Shown: positions 7,254 through 15,632 of the stretch, piece after piece | Numbering within the stretch: the stretch's first letter is position 1 | Layout: the number at the start of each line of letters is the position of its first letter | NCBI GenBank assembly: GCA_030681475.1 | Contig: JAUXWT010000110.1 | Coordinates: forward strand, 1 to 32,137 | Source: Bacteroidales bacterium | GTDB lineage: Bacteria; Bacteroidota; Bacteroidia; Bacteroidales; FEN-979 | Length of the DNA stretch: 32,137 nucleotides | Direction of reading: 5' to 3' | The notes under the pieces: model-generated | What the model was told of the DNA's origin: nothing | The model's input: the letters and a program-made list of their open reading frames with translations, nothing else | Database searches by the model: none | Position numbers and translations under genes: made by a program

Positions 7254-9221
7254 ATGAAACTATCAATCGTCATTGTCAACTACAACGTCAAGTATTTTCT
7301 GGAACAATGCCTCCATTCGGTTCAAAGCGCCTGTACCGGTATTGAAGCGGAAATCATTGTGGTTGATAATGCTTCGGTGGACGGATCGTTGAAAATGGTC
7401 AAAGAAAAATTTCCTGAAGTTTTTCTGATCGAAAATAAAGAAAATAAAGGTTTTTCGTCGGCCAATAATCAGGCAATCCGAAAATCGAAAGGTGAATATG
7501 TGCTGCTGCTCAACCCCGATACCATTGTTGAAGACGACACGCTCCGTAAAGTCGTCACATTCATGGACCAACATCCCGATGGCGGAGGCCTCGGTGTGAA
7601 AATGCTGGATGGAAAGGGAAAATTTCTTCCTGAGAGCAAACGAAGCCTGCCTTACCCCTCGGTGGCATTCTTCAAAGTCTTTGGATTATCATCTCTTTTC
7701 CCGAAATCAAGATTGTTCGGCGCCTATCACCTTGGCTACCTTGATAAAGATAAAACACATATTGTAGAAGTACTTTCTGGCGCTTTTATGCTGTTAAGAA
7801 GAACGGTTCTTGATAAGATTGGTTTACTCGACGAAGCCTTCTTTATGTATGGTGAAGATATCGACCTGAGTTACCGGATCACCCTGGCCGGATATAAGAA
7901 TTATTATTACCCGGAAACCAGGATCATTCACTATAAAGGGGAAAGCACCAAGAAAGGCAGCCTGAATTATGTGTTCGTTTTCTACAATGCTATGATCGTA
8001 TTTGCCCGGAAGCATTTCTCGAAAGAGAATGCCCGCGCTTTTTCTCTGATGATCAACATTGCCATCTATTTCCGGGCATTTATTTCAATCCTTACCCGGT
8101 TTGCCAACAAGATCATTCTGCCTGTAACCGATGCACTTCTTATCTATGCAGGGATCATTTTTATCAAGGATTACTGGGAACTGCACTTCATTTTTCCTGA
8201 TGGCGGGCATTACCCGTATGCCTTTATGCACATACTCGTACCGATATACATTTTAATCTGGTTATTATGCATTTACCTGAGCGGAGGATACGATAAACCG
8301 ATCCGACTGAGACGCATCATACAGGGATTGGTTGTGGGAACCATTATCATTTTGGTCGGATATTCCCTCCTGAATGAAAGTTACCGGTTTTCAAGGGCGC
8401 TCATCATCCTGGGGGCCGCCTGGGGCACGCTGATCATGCTGGCAGAAAGGCTGTTGCTTCATTACATCAATATCGATGGTTATAAGCTTAATTCAGAAAA
8501 GAACAAGCGGTTCATCATCATCGGCGAAAAGGAAGAGATGGAAAGGGTCTCCCAACTTCTTCAAAAGACCGGCATGAATCCCTCGTTCACCGGGCTTGTC
8601 AGCTATCATCATCACAGGAATAATTCAAACGGATTTATCGGTCATTTGGGACAGATCAAGGAGATCATTACGATCCATAAGATCAACGAAGTAATTTTCT
8701 GTGCCAAGGATGTCCCTGCACAGGTAATTATCGACAAGATGTCGGAGTTAAAAGATGAACAGGTAGATTACAAGATCGCACCGCCTGAAAGCCTTTCGAT
8801 CATCGGAAGTAATTCCATAAACACATCCGGCGATCTGTATGTTTTTGATATCAACGCGATCGTGAAGAGGTCAAACCGAAGAAATAAGCGAATGCTTGAT
8901 TTTATCGTGTCAGTGACTTTACTTGCATTATATCCCATTGTCTTATTTGTAGTTAGAAATCCGATCGGTTTACTGAGCAATATTTTTTCCGTTTTGTTCG
9001 CTTTAAAATCCTGGATTGGATTTACTTCCCAGACTGAGCGCGAGACACACAGGCTTCCCGAAATTAAACACGGGGTGCTGAAACCCCTGGATGCCTTTCA
9101 AAATAAAAACGTATCCGAAGAAACAACAACACGTCTTGACCTCCTCTATGCCCGTGATTATAAATTGACCAACGATTTAAACATTATCATAAAAGGGTTC
9201 AGAAACTTAGGGCGGATATGA
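7254..9221 (+). CDS. Glycosyltransferase family 2 fused to a degenerate polyprenyl glycosylphosphotransferase-like region
   Basis: A 655-residue membrane protein. Residues 1-240 form a GT2 domain of the rhamnosyltransferase type: SIVIVNYNV start, VDNASVDGS, LNPDTIVEDD (the DxD region) and GEDIDLSYR. Next come about four membrane segments (265-410), then a Rossmann-like part starting RFIIIGEKEEMERV (about 420-540). The C-terminus (about 550-655) aligns by eye with the end of sugar-phosphate transferases of the WbaP/ExoY type: RRNKRMLDFIVSV, a re-entrant hydrophobic segment, then LDLLYARDYKLTNDLNIIIK. The catalytic middle of that family (KFRTM and the Asp-Glu dyad region) is absent. The likely job is transfer of a sugar to a lipid-linked intermediate at the inner membrane. 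The acceptor and sugar cannot be read from the sequence. Confidence 0.8.
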   Translation: MKLSIVIVNYNVKYFLEQCLHSVQSACTGIEAEIIVVDNASVDGSLKMVKEKFPEVFLIENKENKGFSSANNQAIRKSKGEYVLLLNPDTIVEDDTLRKVVTFMDQHPDGGGLGVKMLDGKGKFLPESKRSLPYPSVAFFKVFGLSSLFPKSRLFGAYHLGYLDKDKTHIVEVLSGAFMLLRRTVLDKIGLLDEAFFMYGEDIDLSYRITLAGYKNYYYPETRIIHYKGESTKKGSLNYVFVFYNAMIVFARKHFSKENARAFSLMINIAIYFRAFISILTRFANKIILPVTDALLIYAGIIFIKDYWELHFIFPDGGHYPYAFMHILVPIYILIWLLCIYLSGGYDKPIRLRRIIQGLVVGTIIILVGYSLLNESYRFSRALIILGAAWGTLIMLAERLLLHYINIDGYKLNSEKNKRFIIIGEKEEMERVSQLLQKTGMNPSFTGLVSYHHHRNNSNGFIGHLGQIKEIITIHKINEVIFCAKDVPAQVIIDKMSELKDEQVDYKIAPPESLSIIGSNSINTSGDLYVFDINAIVKRSNRRNKRMLDFIVSVTLLALYPIVLFVVRNPIGLLSNIFSVLFALKSWIGFTSQTERETHRLPEIKHGVLKPLDAFQNKNVSEETTTRLDLLYARDYKLTNDLNIIIKGFRNLGRI

Positions 9222-9232
9222 AAGTTATTTCT

Positions 9233-9251
9233 ATTTTGAACGTTTCAAAAT
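9233..9251. promoter_or_regulatory. Eight-base inverted repeat upstream of the E2 gene
   Basis: ATTTTGAA and TTCAAAAT flank CGT as a perfect inverted repeat, beginning 12 bases after the glycosyltransferase stop and ending 12 bases before the -7 box of the next gene. Its position over the expected -33 region would suit an operator; as an AT-rich hairpin it would be a weak terminator. I cannot decide between the two. Confidence 0.35.
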
Positions 9252-9263
9252 AAGAAAAAGGCG

Positions 9264-9271
9264 TAACTTTG
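9264..9271 (+). promoter_or_regulatory. Putative -7 promoter box for the E2 gene
   Basis: TAACTTTG is an exact fit to TAnnTTTG and would start a transcript near 9278, leaving a leader of about 20 bases before the ATG at 9297. The identical octamer precedes tRNA-Leu in this window. No ideal -33 TTG is seen. Confidence 0.5.
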
Positions 9272-9296
9272 CATAAAACATTTAAGTCAACTGTAT

Positions 9297-10634
9297 ATGG
9301 CAAATTATGAGGTAGTTGTACCAAAACTTGGCGAAAGTGTCATCGAGGCGACTATTACGAAGTGGTTAAAACACGAAGGTGATATGATCCAGGAAGATGA
9401 CCCGATCGTTGAGATTGCAACAGATAAAGTCGATTCCGAAATTCCCTCTTTGGTTTCAGGAAAGCTGATAAAAAGACTATTCAATGAGGGTGACGTTGTT
9501 CCGGTGGGAACTGTCTTTGCCATTATTGATGTTCAAGGGAAAACAGAGGTCAGCAATGAAATAAAAACCGTTGAAGAACAACAACCTGCATCCTGCAGGG
9601 CAGAACCAACCATAGCAGCGTTATCAGGAAATCCTGTGATATTCGATGATGGAGCCATTCCAACCCATGTTGAAACTGAATCTGCCTCCGGAACACGCTT
9701 CTACTCCCCGCTCGTCAGAAGCATCGCTCAGCGGGAAAATATCTCCTTCACTGAACTTGATGGTATCCCCGGAACAGGGAAAGATGACAGGCTAACCAAA
9801 CAAGATGTGCTGAACTACCTTGCAGACCGTAAACAGGGAATCAAGCCGGTCGAAAATATAGCCAGGGCCATCGCCGAAGCTGCGCCTGTGGTTGCCCCGC
9901 AGACTATTCAACAAATTATACCCGGCGAAGACCGAATCGTCGAGATGGACCGCATCAGGCAACTGATTGCCAGCCATATGGTAAAATCGGTGCAGACTTC
10001 AGCCCATGTAACCTCCTTCCAGGAAGTTGATATGACACGCGTGGTTCAATGGCGCGAAAGATACAAAGAGGCTTTCCTGAAACGCGAAAAAGAGAAACTT
10101 ACCTTTACCCCTGTTTTTATTGAAGCCATTGCCAAGGCAGTCAGGGACTTTCCGCTGGTGAACGTTTCTGTAGATGGCACCAAGGTCATCATTCATAAAA
10201 ATGTAAATATCGGCATGGCGGTTTCCCTTTCGAACTTCAACCTGATCGTCCCTGTTATTCACAATGCACATGAAAAGAGCCTGTTGGGAATCGTAAAATC
10301 GGTCAATGACCTTGCCCATCGCGCCAGGATCAGCAAACTGGTTCCCGATGAAATCTCCGGCGGCACCATTTCGTTAACCAACCTGGGTTCGTTCGGAACA
10401 CTCATGGGAACTCCGATTATCAACCAGCCGCAAACTGCCATTGTCGCTGTGGGTGCAATCAAGAAGCGGGCCGTCGTGATTGAGACCTCCGATGGCGACA
10501 CTATTGCCATCCGTCCTGTTATGATGGTATCCGTCACTTATGATCACCGGGTTATCGACGGCGCACTTGGCGGCCAGTTCCTTGGCCGTGTGGTACATCA
10601 TCTCGAAACTTTTGACAACAACCAAACCATTTAA
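9297..10634 (+). CDS. 2-oxoacid dehydrogenase complex E2 component (dihydrolipoamide acyltransferase)
   Basis: The core acyltransferase of a pyruvate, branched-chain or 2-oxoglutarate dehydrogenase complex: it moves an acyl group from lipoyl-lysine to coenzyme A. The N-terminal lipoyl domain (1-78) has the target Lys44 in ATDKVDSE. A flexible linker leads to the E3/E1-binding domain (about 135-172, FYSPLVRSIAQRENI...GTGKDDRLTKQDV). The catalytic domain ends with the active-site motif DHRVIDG (His417, Asp421). The 445-residue length fits an E2 with one lipoyl domain. No E1 or E3 gene is near, so the true substrate is undetermined. Its stop shares one base with the start of the exonuclease gene. 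Confidence 0.9.
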   Translation: MANYEVVVPKLGESVIEATITKWLKHEGDMIQEDDPIVEIATDKVDSEIPSLVSGKLIKRLFNEGDVVPVGTVFAIIDVQGKTEVSNEIKTVEEQQPASCRAEPTIAALSGNPVIFDDGAIPTHVETESASGTRFYSPLVRSIAQRENISFTELDGIPGTGKDDRLTKQDVLNYLADRKQGIKPVENIARAIAEAAPVVAPQTIQQIIPGEDRIVEMDRIRQLIASHMVKSVQTSAHVTSFQEVDMTRVVQWRERYKEAFLKREKEKLTFTPVFIEAIAKAVRDFPLVNVSVDGTKVIIHKNVNIGMAVSLSNFNLIVPVIHNAHEKSLLGIVKSVNDLAHRARISKLVPDEISGGTISLTNLGSFGTLMGTPIINQPQTAIVAVGAIKKRAVVIETSDGDTIAIRPVMMVSVTYDHRVIDGALGGQFLGRVVHHLETFDNNQTI

Positions 10635-11464
10635 TGGAACTTAACCTGACCAAACCCATTGCTTTTTTTGATCTTGAAACCACAGGCATCAAAGTTGCAA
10701 CCGACCGTATCGTCGAAATAAGCATCGTTCGCCAGCAGGTTGACGGTACCACCGAAATTAAAACCCTTCGGATCAACCCTGAAATGCCCATTCCACCGGA
10801 AGTTATTGAAATACACGGAATTACCGATGAGGATGTGAAGGATTGCCCGACTTTTAAAGAGGTTGCCCGCGAACTGGTAAAATTTCTTGAAAATTGTGAC
10901 TTGGCAGGATATAATTCGAACCATTTTGACATCCCGCTGCTTGTGGAGGAGTTTCTCAGGGCAGACATCGATTTTGACTTGAAGGGGAGGCGGTTTGTTG
11001 ATGTTCAGAACATTTTCCATAAGATGGAACCCAGAAATCTCAGCGCTGCTTATAAATTCTATTGTTCCAAAGAATTGGTCAATGCGCACAGCGCCGAAGC
11101 GGATACGGTGGCAACCTATGAAATTCTGAAAGCACAACTGGACCGTTATGCCGACGTGACTTTTAAAGACCGTAAAGGGAACCTCTCCCAGCCTGTTATC
11201 AATGACATCAATGCACTCAGCGAATTTTCCCATTCTACAAAAGCGGTTGACCTTATCGGGCATATCGTTTACAATGATAAAAAGGTGGAGGTCTTCAATT
11301 TTGGAAAGCACAAGGGAAAAGCGGTCGCCCAGGTTTTAAAAGATGAACCCTCCTATTATGACTGGATGATGAAGAGTGAATTTCCATTATCGACCAAAAA
11401 GGTGCTGACGGTGTTAAAACTTAGGGGTTTGCCAAACTCCACGGTAAAGCTTGACCTTTTCTAA
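10634..11464 (+). CDS. 3'-5' exonuclease, DEDDh (DnaQ/RNase T) family with ExoX-like C-terminal domain
   Basis: A predicted nuclease that removes nucleotides from 3' ends using two metal ions. The four acidic residues and the histidine are present: Asp13 and Glu15 in FFDLETTG, Asp99 in NSNHFDIP, and His152 with Asp157 in HSAEADTVAT. Residues 220-260 (FNFGKHKGKAVAQVLKDEPSYYDWM) resemble the small C-terminal domain of exodeoxyribonuclease X-like proteins. The product could be a proofreading subunit or an independent DNA repair exonuclease; without a polymerase partner nearby I favour the latter. The ATG overlaps the E2 stop by one base (TAATG), so the two genes are translationally linked although functionally unrelated. 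Confidence 0.88.
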   Translation: MELNLTKPIAFFDLETTGIKVATDRIVEISIVRQQVDGTTEIKTLRINPEMPIPPEVIEIHGITDEDVKDCPTFKEVARELVKFLENCDLAGYNSNHFDIPLLVEEFLRADIDFDLKGRRFVDVQNIFHKMEPRNLSAAYKFYCSKELVNAHSAEADTVATYEILKAQLDRYADVTFKDRKGNLSQPVINDINALSEFSHSTKAVDLIGHIVYNDKKVEVFNFGKHKGKAVAQVLKDEPSYYDWMMKSEFPLSTKKVLTVLKLRGLPNSTVKLDLF

Positions 11465-11481
11465 CCTAGACATAGACTGCC

Positions 11482-12093
11482 ATGAAAATTATCTGCATCG
11501 GGCGCAATTATGTTGACCATATCAAAGAGCTCAACAATGCCATCCCGACTTCTCCGGTGTTTTTCCTGAAACCCGATACCTCACTCCTGATCCGGAACCG
11601 GCCGTTTTTTTATCCTGCCTTTTCAGACAATATTCATTACGAAGTTGAACTGGTGTTGAAGATTTGCAAGGTTGGCAGAAATATCCAGAAGAAATTTGCC
11701 TCGGCCTATTTTGATGAGATCGGGATCGGACTTGACATGACCGCACGCGATCTGCAGGATACCGCCAAAGACAAAGGGCTTCCATGGACAGTTGCGAAAG
11801 GATTTGACCAATCAGCCCCTGTCAGTAAATTTCTCCCCAAAACGGATTTCAACGATTTAAAGAACATAAATTTTCATCTCGACCTGAATGGAACAAAAGT
11901 TCAACAGGGCAATTCCGGCCTGATGATGTATGATTTCGATGATATCATCCTCAACATTTCAAAATTCATGACCCTGCGTACCGGAGATTATATTTTTACC
12001 GGTACTCCAGCAGGAGTGGGGCCAGTAAAAGTTGGCGACAAACTGGAGGCATGGATTGAGGAGGAAAAATTACTTTCTTGCCTGATCAAATAA
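11482..12093 (+). CDS. Fumarylacetoacetate hydrolase (FAH) family protein
   Basis: A 203-residue single-domain member of the FAH family, which hydrolyses or decarboxylates beta-diketo acids such as acylpyruvates. The metal-binding acidic residues Glu54 and Glu56 (HYEVELVL) and Asp85 (GIGLDMTARDLQ) are present, as are KGFDQSAPVS and the closing segment GDYIFTGTPAGVGPVKVGD. The short length and missing N-terminal domain place it nearer the acylpyruvase/oxaloacetate decarboxylase group than true FAH. It lies 17 bases after the exonuclease and probably ends this transcript, since a strong hairpin follows at 12110. Confidence 0.9.
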   Translation: MKIICIGRNYVDHIKELNNAIPTSPVFFLKPDTSLLIRNRPFFYPAFSDNIHYEVELVLKICKVGRNIQKKFASAYFDEIGIGLDMTARDLQDTAKDKGLPWTVAKGFDQSAPVSKFLPKTDFNDLKNINFHLDLNGTKVQQGNSGLMMYDFDDIILNISKFMTLRTGDYIFTGTPAGVGPVKVGDKLEAWIEEEKLLSCLIK

Positions 12094-12109
12094 ACCACAT
12101 AGGTACTAA

Positions 12110-12144
12110 AAGACCTTCCAGGTTTTAAAAACCTGGAAGGTCTT
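12110..12144. terminator. Long perfect palindrome between convergent genes; terminator or dispersed repeat
   Basis: Two 17-base arms (12110-12126 and 12128-12144) are perfect reverse complements around one A, with GACCTTCCAGG as the GC-rich part and T-rich ends. It lies 16 bases after the FAH stop and 4 bases after the DUF721 stop of the opposite strand, so it could terminate both. Very similar AACCTGGAAGGT palindromes are, as far as I recall, frequent between genes in other Bacteroidota, which suggests a mobile or dispersed palindromic element as well. Confidence 0.7.
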
Positions 12145-12148
12145 GAAT

Positions 12149-12439
12149 TCAATTCAGCACAATATCTTCAATCACCACCGCCCCCGCCTCTTTGTTGAGC
12201 GCATTCATGATCTTGCCACGGGCAAACAGCAATTCATTCCGCAGGGCTGCAGAATTAACTTTTACATAAAGCACTTTATTTCGGATATGCAACTGGCTGG
12301 TGTTTTTGGCCACCATCTCCCCTACCACCTTCTCCCAGGCCTGGATAACCTTCGCCTGGTTCAACTTATCACGCAGGCGAAAAGTATCCAAAAACTCCTC
12401 TATTGCCGCTTTTAATGGTCTTTCCTTTGAACTTCTCAT
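12149..12439 (-). CDS. DUF721 / DciA-like protein
   Basis: A small basic protein of the DUF721 family. In many bacteria lacking DnaC its relative DciA interacts with the replicative helicase DnaB; that role here is inferred from the family. Features are SSKERPLKAAIEEFLDTFRL at the start, the WEKVVGEMVAKNTSQLHIRNKVLYVKV core and the closing RNELLFARGKIMNALN. I choose the ATG at 12439 (96 residues) because homologues start close to the RSSKERPL segment; a TTG at 12469 would only add ten unremarkable residues. It is the last gene of the minus-strand nusB-to-DUF721 run and lies 86 bases after recF, separated by a short tandem repeat. Confidence 0.8.
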   Translation of the reverse strand: MRSSKERPLKAAIEEFLDTFRLRDKLNQAKVIQAWEKVVGEMVAKNTSQLHIRNKVLYVKVNSAALRNELLFARGKIMNALNKEAGAVVIEDIVLN

Positions 12440-12485
12440 AACCTGAATCCTGAAAATTAATATCTGCAATCATCCCTGCATTATT

Positions 12486-12527
12486 TTCATTGTTTGCATT
12501 GCCTTCATTGTTTGCATTATTTGCATT
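12486..12527. repeat. Short 18-base tandem repeat between recF and DUF721
   Basis: TTCATTGTTTGCATT occurs at 12486-12500 and again at 12504-12518, an 18-base period, followed by a partial unit TTTGCATT at 12520-12527. The last partial unit touches the recF stop codon. In one minus-strand frame the repeat would encode an Asn-rich stretch, but that frame has no other sign of being a gene. Confidence 0.7.
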
Positions 12528-13623
12528 AAACCAAAGGTACCGGAATACTGAATATCTTATGGTCAATATCCATCGAATCAAAAATAGAGATGATCCGTTC
12601 CCGGCTTGTATCCGTTATAAATACCTGTCCAAAGCTGTTTTCACTCACCAGCCTGATTAACTGCGACACACGCAGATCGTCGAGTTTGTCAAAAACATCA
12701 TCGAGCAGCAGGATAGGTTTAAAGCCTTTTACCCTGCGCGTATATTCAAATTGAGCCAACTTGACTGCAATCACGAACGATTTTTGCTGACCCTGTGAAC
12801 CAAATTTCTTTACGGCATAGTCATCGAGGATAAATTCGAGATCATCTTTGTGCACACCCATTGTACAATATTGTGCAGCCCGGTCTTTCTGAAGCGCTCC
12901 ATTGAATGCTTCCCGATAGGAAATCTCACGGCATTGGGATATATATTTTATATCTACGCTTTCGGAGCCGTTGCTTAGAAAACTGAAATATTCCTGAACC
13001 AACGGAATGAATTGTTCCAAAAAAGCCTTTCGCTTGTTAAAAATCTGTTCGCCAAGCCTGATCATCTGTTCATCCCAAGTCTCAAGCATAACGGCGTCGA
13101 ACGAATGTTGCTCACCAAACAATTTTAACAGCGCGTTTCGCTGAAAGAGCGCCTTATTGTACTGGATCAGGTCGTCGAGATAAAATTTGTCGAACTGCGA
13201 TAAGACGCTGTCAATATATTTTCGTCTCAATTCGCTACCGTCATTAATCAGGTCTCGGTCGTAAGGCGAGATCATGACCAGCGGAATATATCCGATATGA
13301 TCTGCCAACCGTTCGTACTCTTTTTTGTTGATCAGAAATCGTTTACGCTGATTTTTCTTCAGAATGCACTGTACCAGGTCCGGGGTATCATGTCCCCGCT
13401 GATAATGACCGTGTATAGCGAAGAAATCATCACCATGGCGTATGTTTTGAGCATCAAGGCTAGTAAAACCGCTCTTGCAGAATGAGAGGTAGTGGATCGC
13501 ATCGAGCAAATTGGTTTTCCCGACAGCATTATTTCCCACGAAACAGTTGATCTTCTCTGAAAAAAGGAATTCCGCCTGAGAATAATTTTTGAATCCGGTG
13601 ATGTTAAGTTTTTGAAGGTACAT
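12526..13623 (-). CDS. recF: DNA replication and repair protein RecF
   Basis: An SMC-like ATPase that helps load RecA at gaps through the RecFOR pathway. The protein begins MYLQKLNITGFKNY, the usual RecF start, so I place the start at 13623; an ATG further upstream (13656) would overlap ispH by 29 bases and adds 11 atypical residues. Walker A is GNNAVGKTN (residues 30-38), and the Walker B/D-loop region PILLLDDVFDKLDD is near the C-terminus. The signature QGQQKS lies in between, so all ATPase motifs are present. The 365-residue length is normal. Only four bases separate it from ispH. Confidence 0.95.
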   Translation of the reverse strand: MYLQKLNITGFKNYSQAEFLFSEKINCFVGNNAVGKTNLLDAIHYLSFCKSGFTSLDAQNIRHGDDFFAIHGHYQRGHDTPDLVQCILKKNQRKRFLINKKEYERLADHIGYIPLVMISPYDRDLINDGSELRRKYIDSVLSQFDKFYLDDLIQYNKALFQRNALLKLFGEQHSFDAVMLETWDEQMIRLGEQIFNKRKAFLEQFIPLVQEYFSFLSNGSESVDIKYISQCREISYREAFNGALQKDRAAQYCTMGVHKDDLEFILDDYAVKKFGSQGQQKSFVIAVKLAQFEYTRRVKGFKPILLLDDVFDKLDDLRVSQLIRLVSENSFGQVFITDTSRERIISIFDSMDIDHKIFSIPVPLV

Positions 13624-13627
13624 ATCA

Positions 13628-14503
13628 TTAAGTGATTTTCCGGATTTCCTGAGCAATCTCCTCCATCAGCCAGGCGGGCGACGAGGTGGCGCCGCAAATT
13701 CCGACCGTCTCCGCATCAACAAACCACGCTTTGTTCACTTCACCCGGACTGGATACAAGGTGAGTATGGGGGTTTACACTTTTACATACCTCGTAAAGGA
13801 TCATGCCGTTGGAACTCTTCTGACCACTGACAAAAATAACAACTTCGAAGCGGACCGCAAATTCTTTAAGTTGAGCCGACCGGTTTGAAACCTGCCTGCA
13901 AATACTGTCATTCCATTCAAAATCAACCGGATGATCAAGGGTAATTTCATCCATCCTATCCTTGATCAGCGCTGCAATTTTAAGAAAACCGTCAACACTT
14001 TTTGTTGTCTGGCTATATAATCTCACAGGACGCGAAAAGTCTATTTTCGAGAGGTCGCCTTCATTTCCGATTATGATAGCTGTACCATTCGTTTGCCCAT
14101 TTAACGCATTCACCTCTGCATGACCCTCCTTGCCACAGATCACAATTTGACCGTTCTTTGTCTTCATTTCCTGGTATCCCCGGAGGATTACGTTTTGGAG
14201 GTTCAAAACAATCGGGCAAGATGCATCGATCACCTCAATCCTGTTCAACAATGCTGTTTGATAGGTTTCAGGAGGTTCGCCGTGGGCGCGGATCAGCACC
14301 TTGCAATCGTGAAGCTCGCCAAACTCTTCATGGGTGATGATCACCAATCCCATTTGTTTGAGCCGGTTAACTTCCATGTTATTGTGGACGATATCTCCAA
14401 GACAATATAGGAAGGGATTGTTTTGAAGTTCGCGTTCGGCAACTTCTATGGCATGAACCACCCCAAAGCAAAAACCTGAATGAGGATCAATGGTAACTTG
14501 CAA
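13628..14503 (-). CDS. ispH: 4-hydroxy-3-methylbut-2-enyl diphosphate reductase (LytB)
   Basis: The last enzyme of the MEP pathway; its iron-sulfur cluster reduces HMBPP to isopentenyl and dimethylallyl diphosphate, the precursors of quinones and undecaprenyl carriers. The three cluster cysteines are at C12 (SGFCFGV), C96 (DASCPIV) and C202 (NDSICRQ). The conserved RAHGEPP, GKEGHAEV and SQTTKS segments are present, as is FVSGQKSSNG. Translation appears to start at a TTG (14503): the product then begins QVTIDPHSGFCFG after the initiator, exactly as homologues do. The gene starts two bases after porQ and ends four bases before recF. Confidence 0.95.
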   Translation of the reverse strand: MQVTIDPHSGFCFGVVHAIEVAERELQNNPFLYCLGDIVHNNMEVNRLKQMGLVIITHEEFGELHDCKVLIRAHGEPPETYQTALLNRIEVIDASCPIVLNLQNVILRGYQEMKTKNGQIVICGKEGHAEVNALNGQTNGTAIIIGNEGDLSKIDFSRPVRLYSQTTKSVDGFLKIAALIKDRMDEITLDHPVDFEWNDSICRQVSNRSAQLKEFAVRFEVVIFVSGQKSSNGMILYEVCKSVNPHTHLVSSPGEVNKAWFVDAETVGICGATSSPAWLMEEIAQEIRKIT

Positions 14504-14505
14504 GC

Positions 14506-15570
14506 TTATTGTTTTTTAACAAATTCCTGAAGGTTTACCCCAACGGTAATATAATTCTTTGGTATGCCTGCGGTGTAGGAAGCCCGGGAATAGCTCAGGT
14601 TGAACATTTTCACACGCAGGCCTGCTCCCATCGAGAAACCGGTGAGCCCGGCTTTACTGGACAATTTAAGCTCCTGACGTCGCTGGTAATTGTATCCGAT
14701 ACGGATGGCAAGAACTTTCGCGATGGTAAGTTCCGCGCCGAGCACAATATGGCGCATCATTCCGTCGGCAACTTTACCCGCCCCCGTCTTTTCCTTCGCC
14801 TGTCCGGAGATAGGATCGGCTGTATTGGCCGGATCGCCCGGATCAAAATAGGTCAGATCCCATTTTTGAAGGTTTGTGAGCAATTGTGAAAAACGAAGTG
14901 GAATGTGTTTAAGTTGCTGCGACAAACCTATCTGCAGTTCGAATGGAAGCGGTTCATATTTTCCAGGCAGGTAAGGCACAATCTGTGTGCCGATGTTACG
15001 GCCGATCAGGGAGGCAGTGAACGCTTTATCTTTCGATTGATAGGTACCAGCAACATCCACAGCAATGCCAAATGATTTATAAGTCTCAAGCTGGGAGTAG
15101 ATCAGTTTGCCATTTGCCCCGATAGAAAACAGGGGGGTAAGTTGCCGTCCCCATCCAATATTTAAAGCGTATTCTGATGCATAAAAATCACCGGTCAGAT
15201 TTCCGGCAGCATCGGCGCCTGTAAATTTTCCGTAGTTCACAAATTGCAGGCTTCCGACAAAACACCCTACTTTGGTAAAGTCGTGTGCATAGGTCACAAA
15301 ACCATAGTTGACACCTCCGGGATTGTTCACATAGCTGAATGCCAGATTATTGCTCATCAATGGATTGATCAGGGAGGGATTGGCCTGCGCTAATGTAATG
15401 TCATTGTCGTTGATGGCCAGAAAATTACCGCCCAGTCCGGCAATTCGTGCTGAATTCGTATAACCAAGAAATTTATAGGTTCCGTTTCCCCCGATCTGTG
15501 CTGACACTGGGGTGATGTGAAGGCACGACACACAAATCAGCAAAGAGGTTTTTAGTAATATTTTGCGCAC
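14506..15570 (-). CDS. porQ: Type IX secretion system protein PorQ
   Basis: An outer-membrane barrel protein of the T9SS, thought to work with the PorU/PorV/PorZ attachment complex in sorting and anchoring cargo. A signal peptide (residues 1 to about 24, ending PVSAQ) precedes the hallmark N-terminus IGGNGTYKFLGYTNSARIAGLGGN, with the NPSLINPLMSNNLAFSYVNN segment after it. Later strands include LYFDPGD-like and GYNYQRRQELKLSSKAGLTGFS motifs. At 354 residues the length is typical. Co-transcription with nusB, ispH and recF is likely from the spacing. Proteins with T9SS sorting domains are encoded at the right end of this window. Confidence 0.92.
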   Translation of the reverse strand: MRKILLKTSLLICVSCLHITPVSAQIGGNGTYKFLGYTNSARIAGLGGNFLAINDNDITLAQANPSLINPLMSNNLAFSYVNNPGGVNYGFVTYAHDFTKVGCFVGSLQFVNYGKFTGADAAGNLTGDFYASEYALNIGWGRQLTPLFSIGANGKLIYSQLETYKSFGIAVDVAGTYQSKDKAFTASLIGRNIGTQIVPYLPGKYEPLPFELQIGLSQQLKHIPLRFSQLLTNLQKWDLTYFDPGDPANTADPISGQAKEKTGAGKVADGMMRHIVLGAELTIAKVLAIRIGYNYQRRQELKLSSKAGLTGFSMGAGLRVKMFNLSYSRASYTAGIPKNYITVGVNLQEFVKKQ

Positions 15571-15632
15571 GGTGATTATTTTGATGTATTTCCTTAACGG
15601 AAATCCTGATAATATAGTATATTGATGTTTAA

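Noticed and set aside
10631-11311. Long minus-strand frame opposite the exonuclease gene
   Set aside because: The plus strand holds all DEDDh motifs; the antisense frame has no recognisable domain.
12369-12581. Asn-rich frame between recF and DUF721 on the minus strand
   Set aside because: Its composition is explained by the 18-base tandem repeat, and it overlaps the ends of two well-supported genes.
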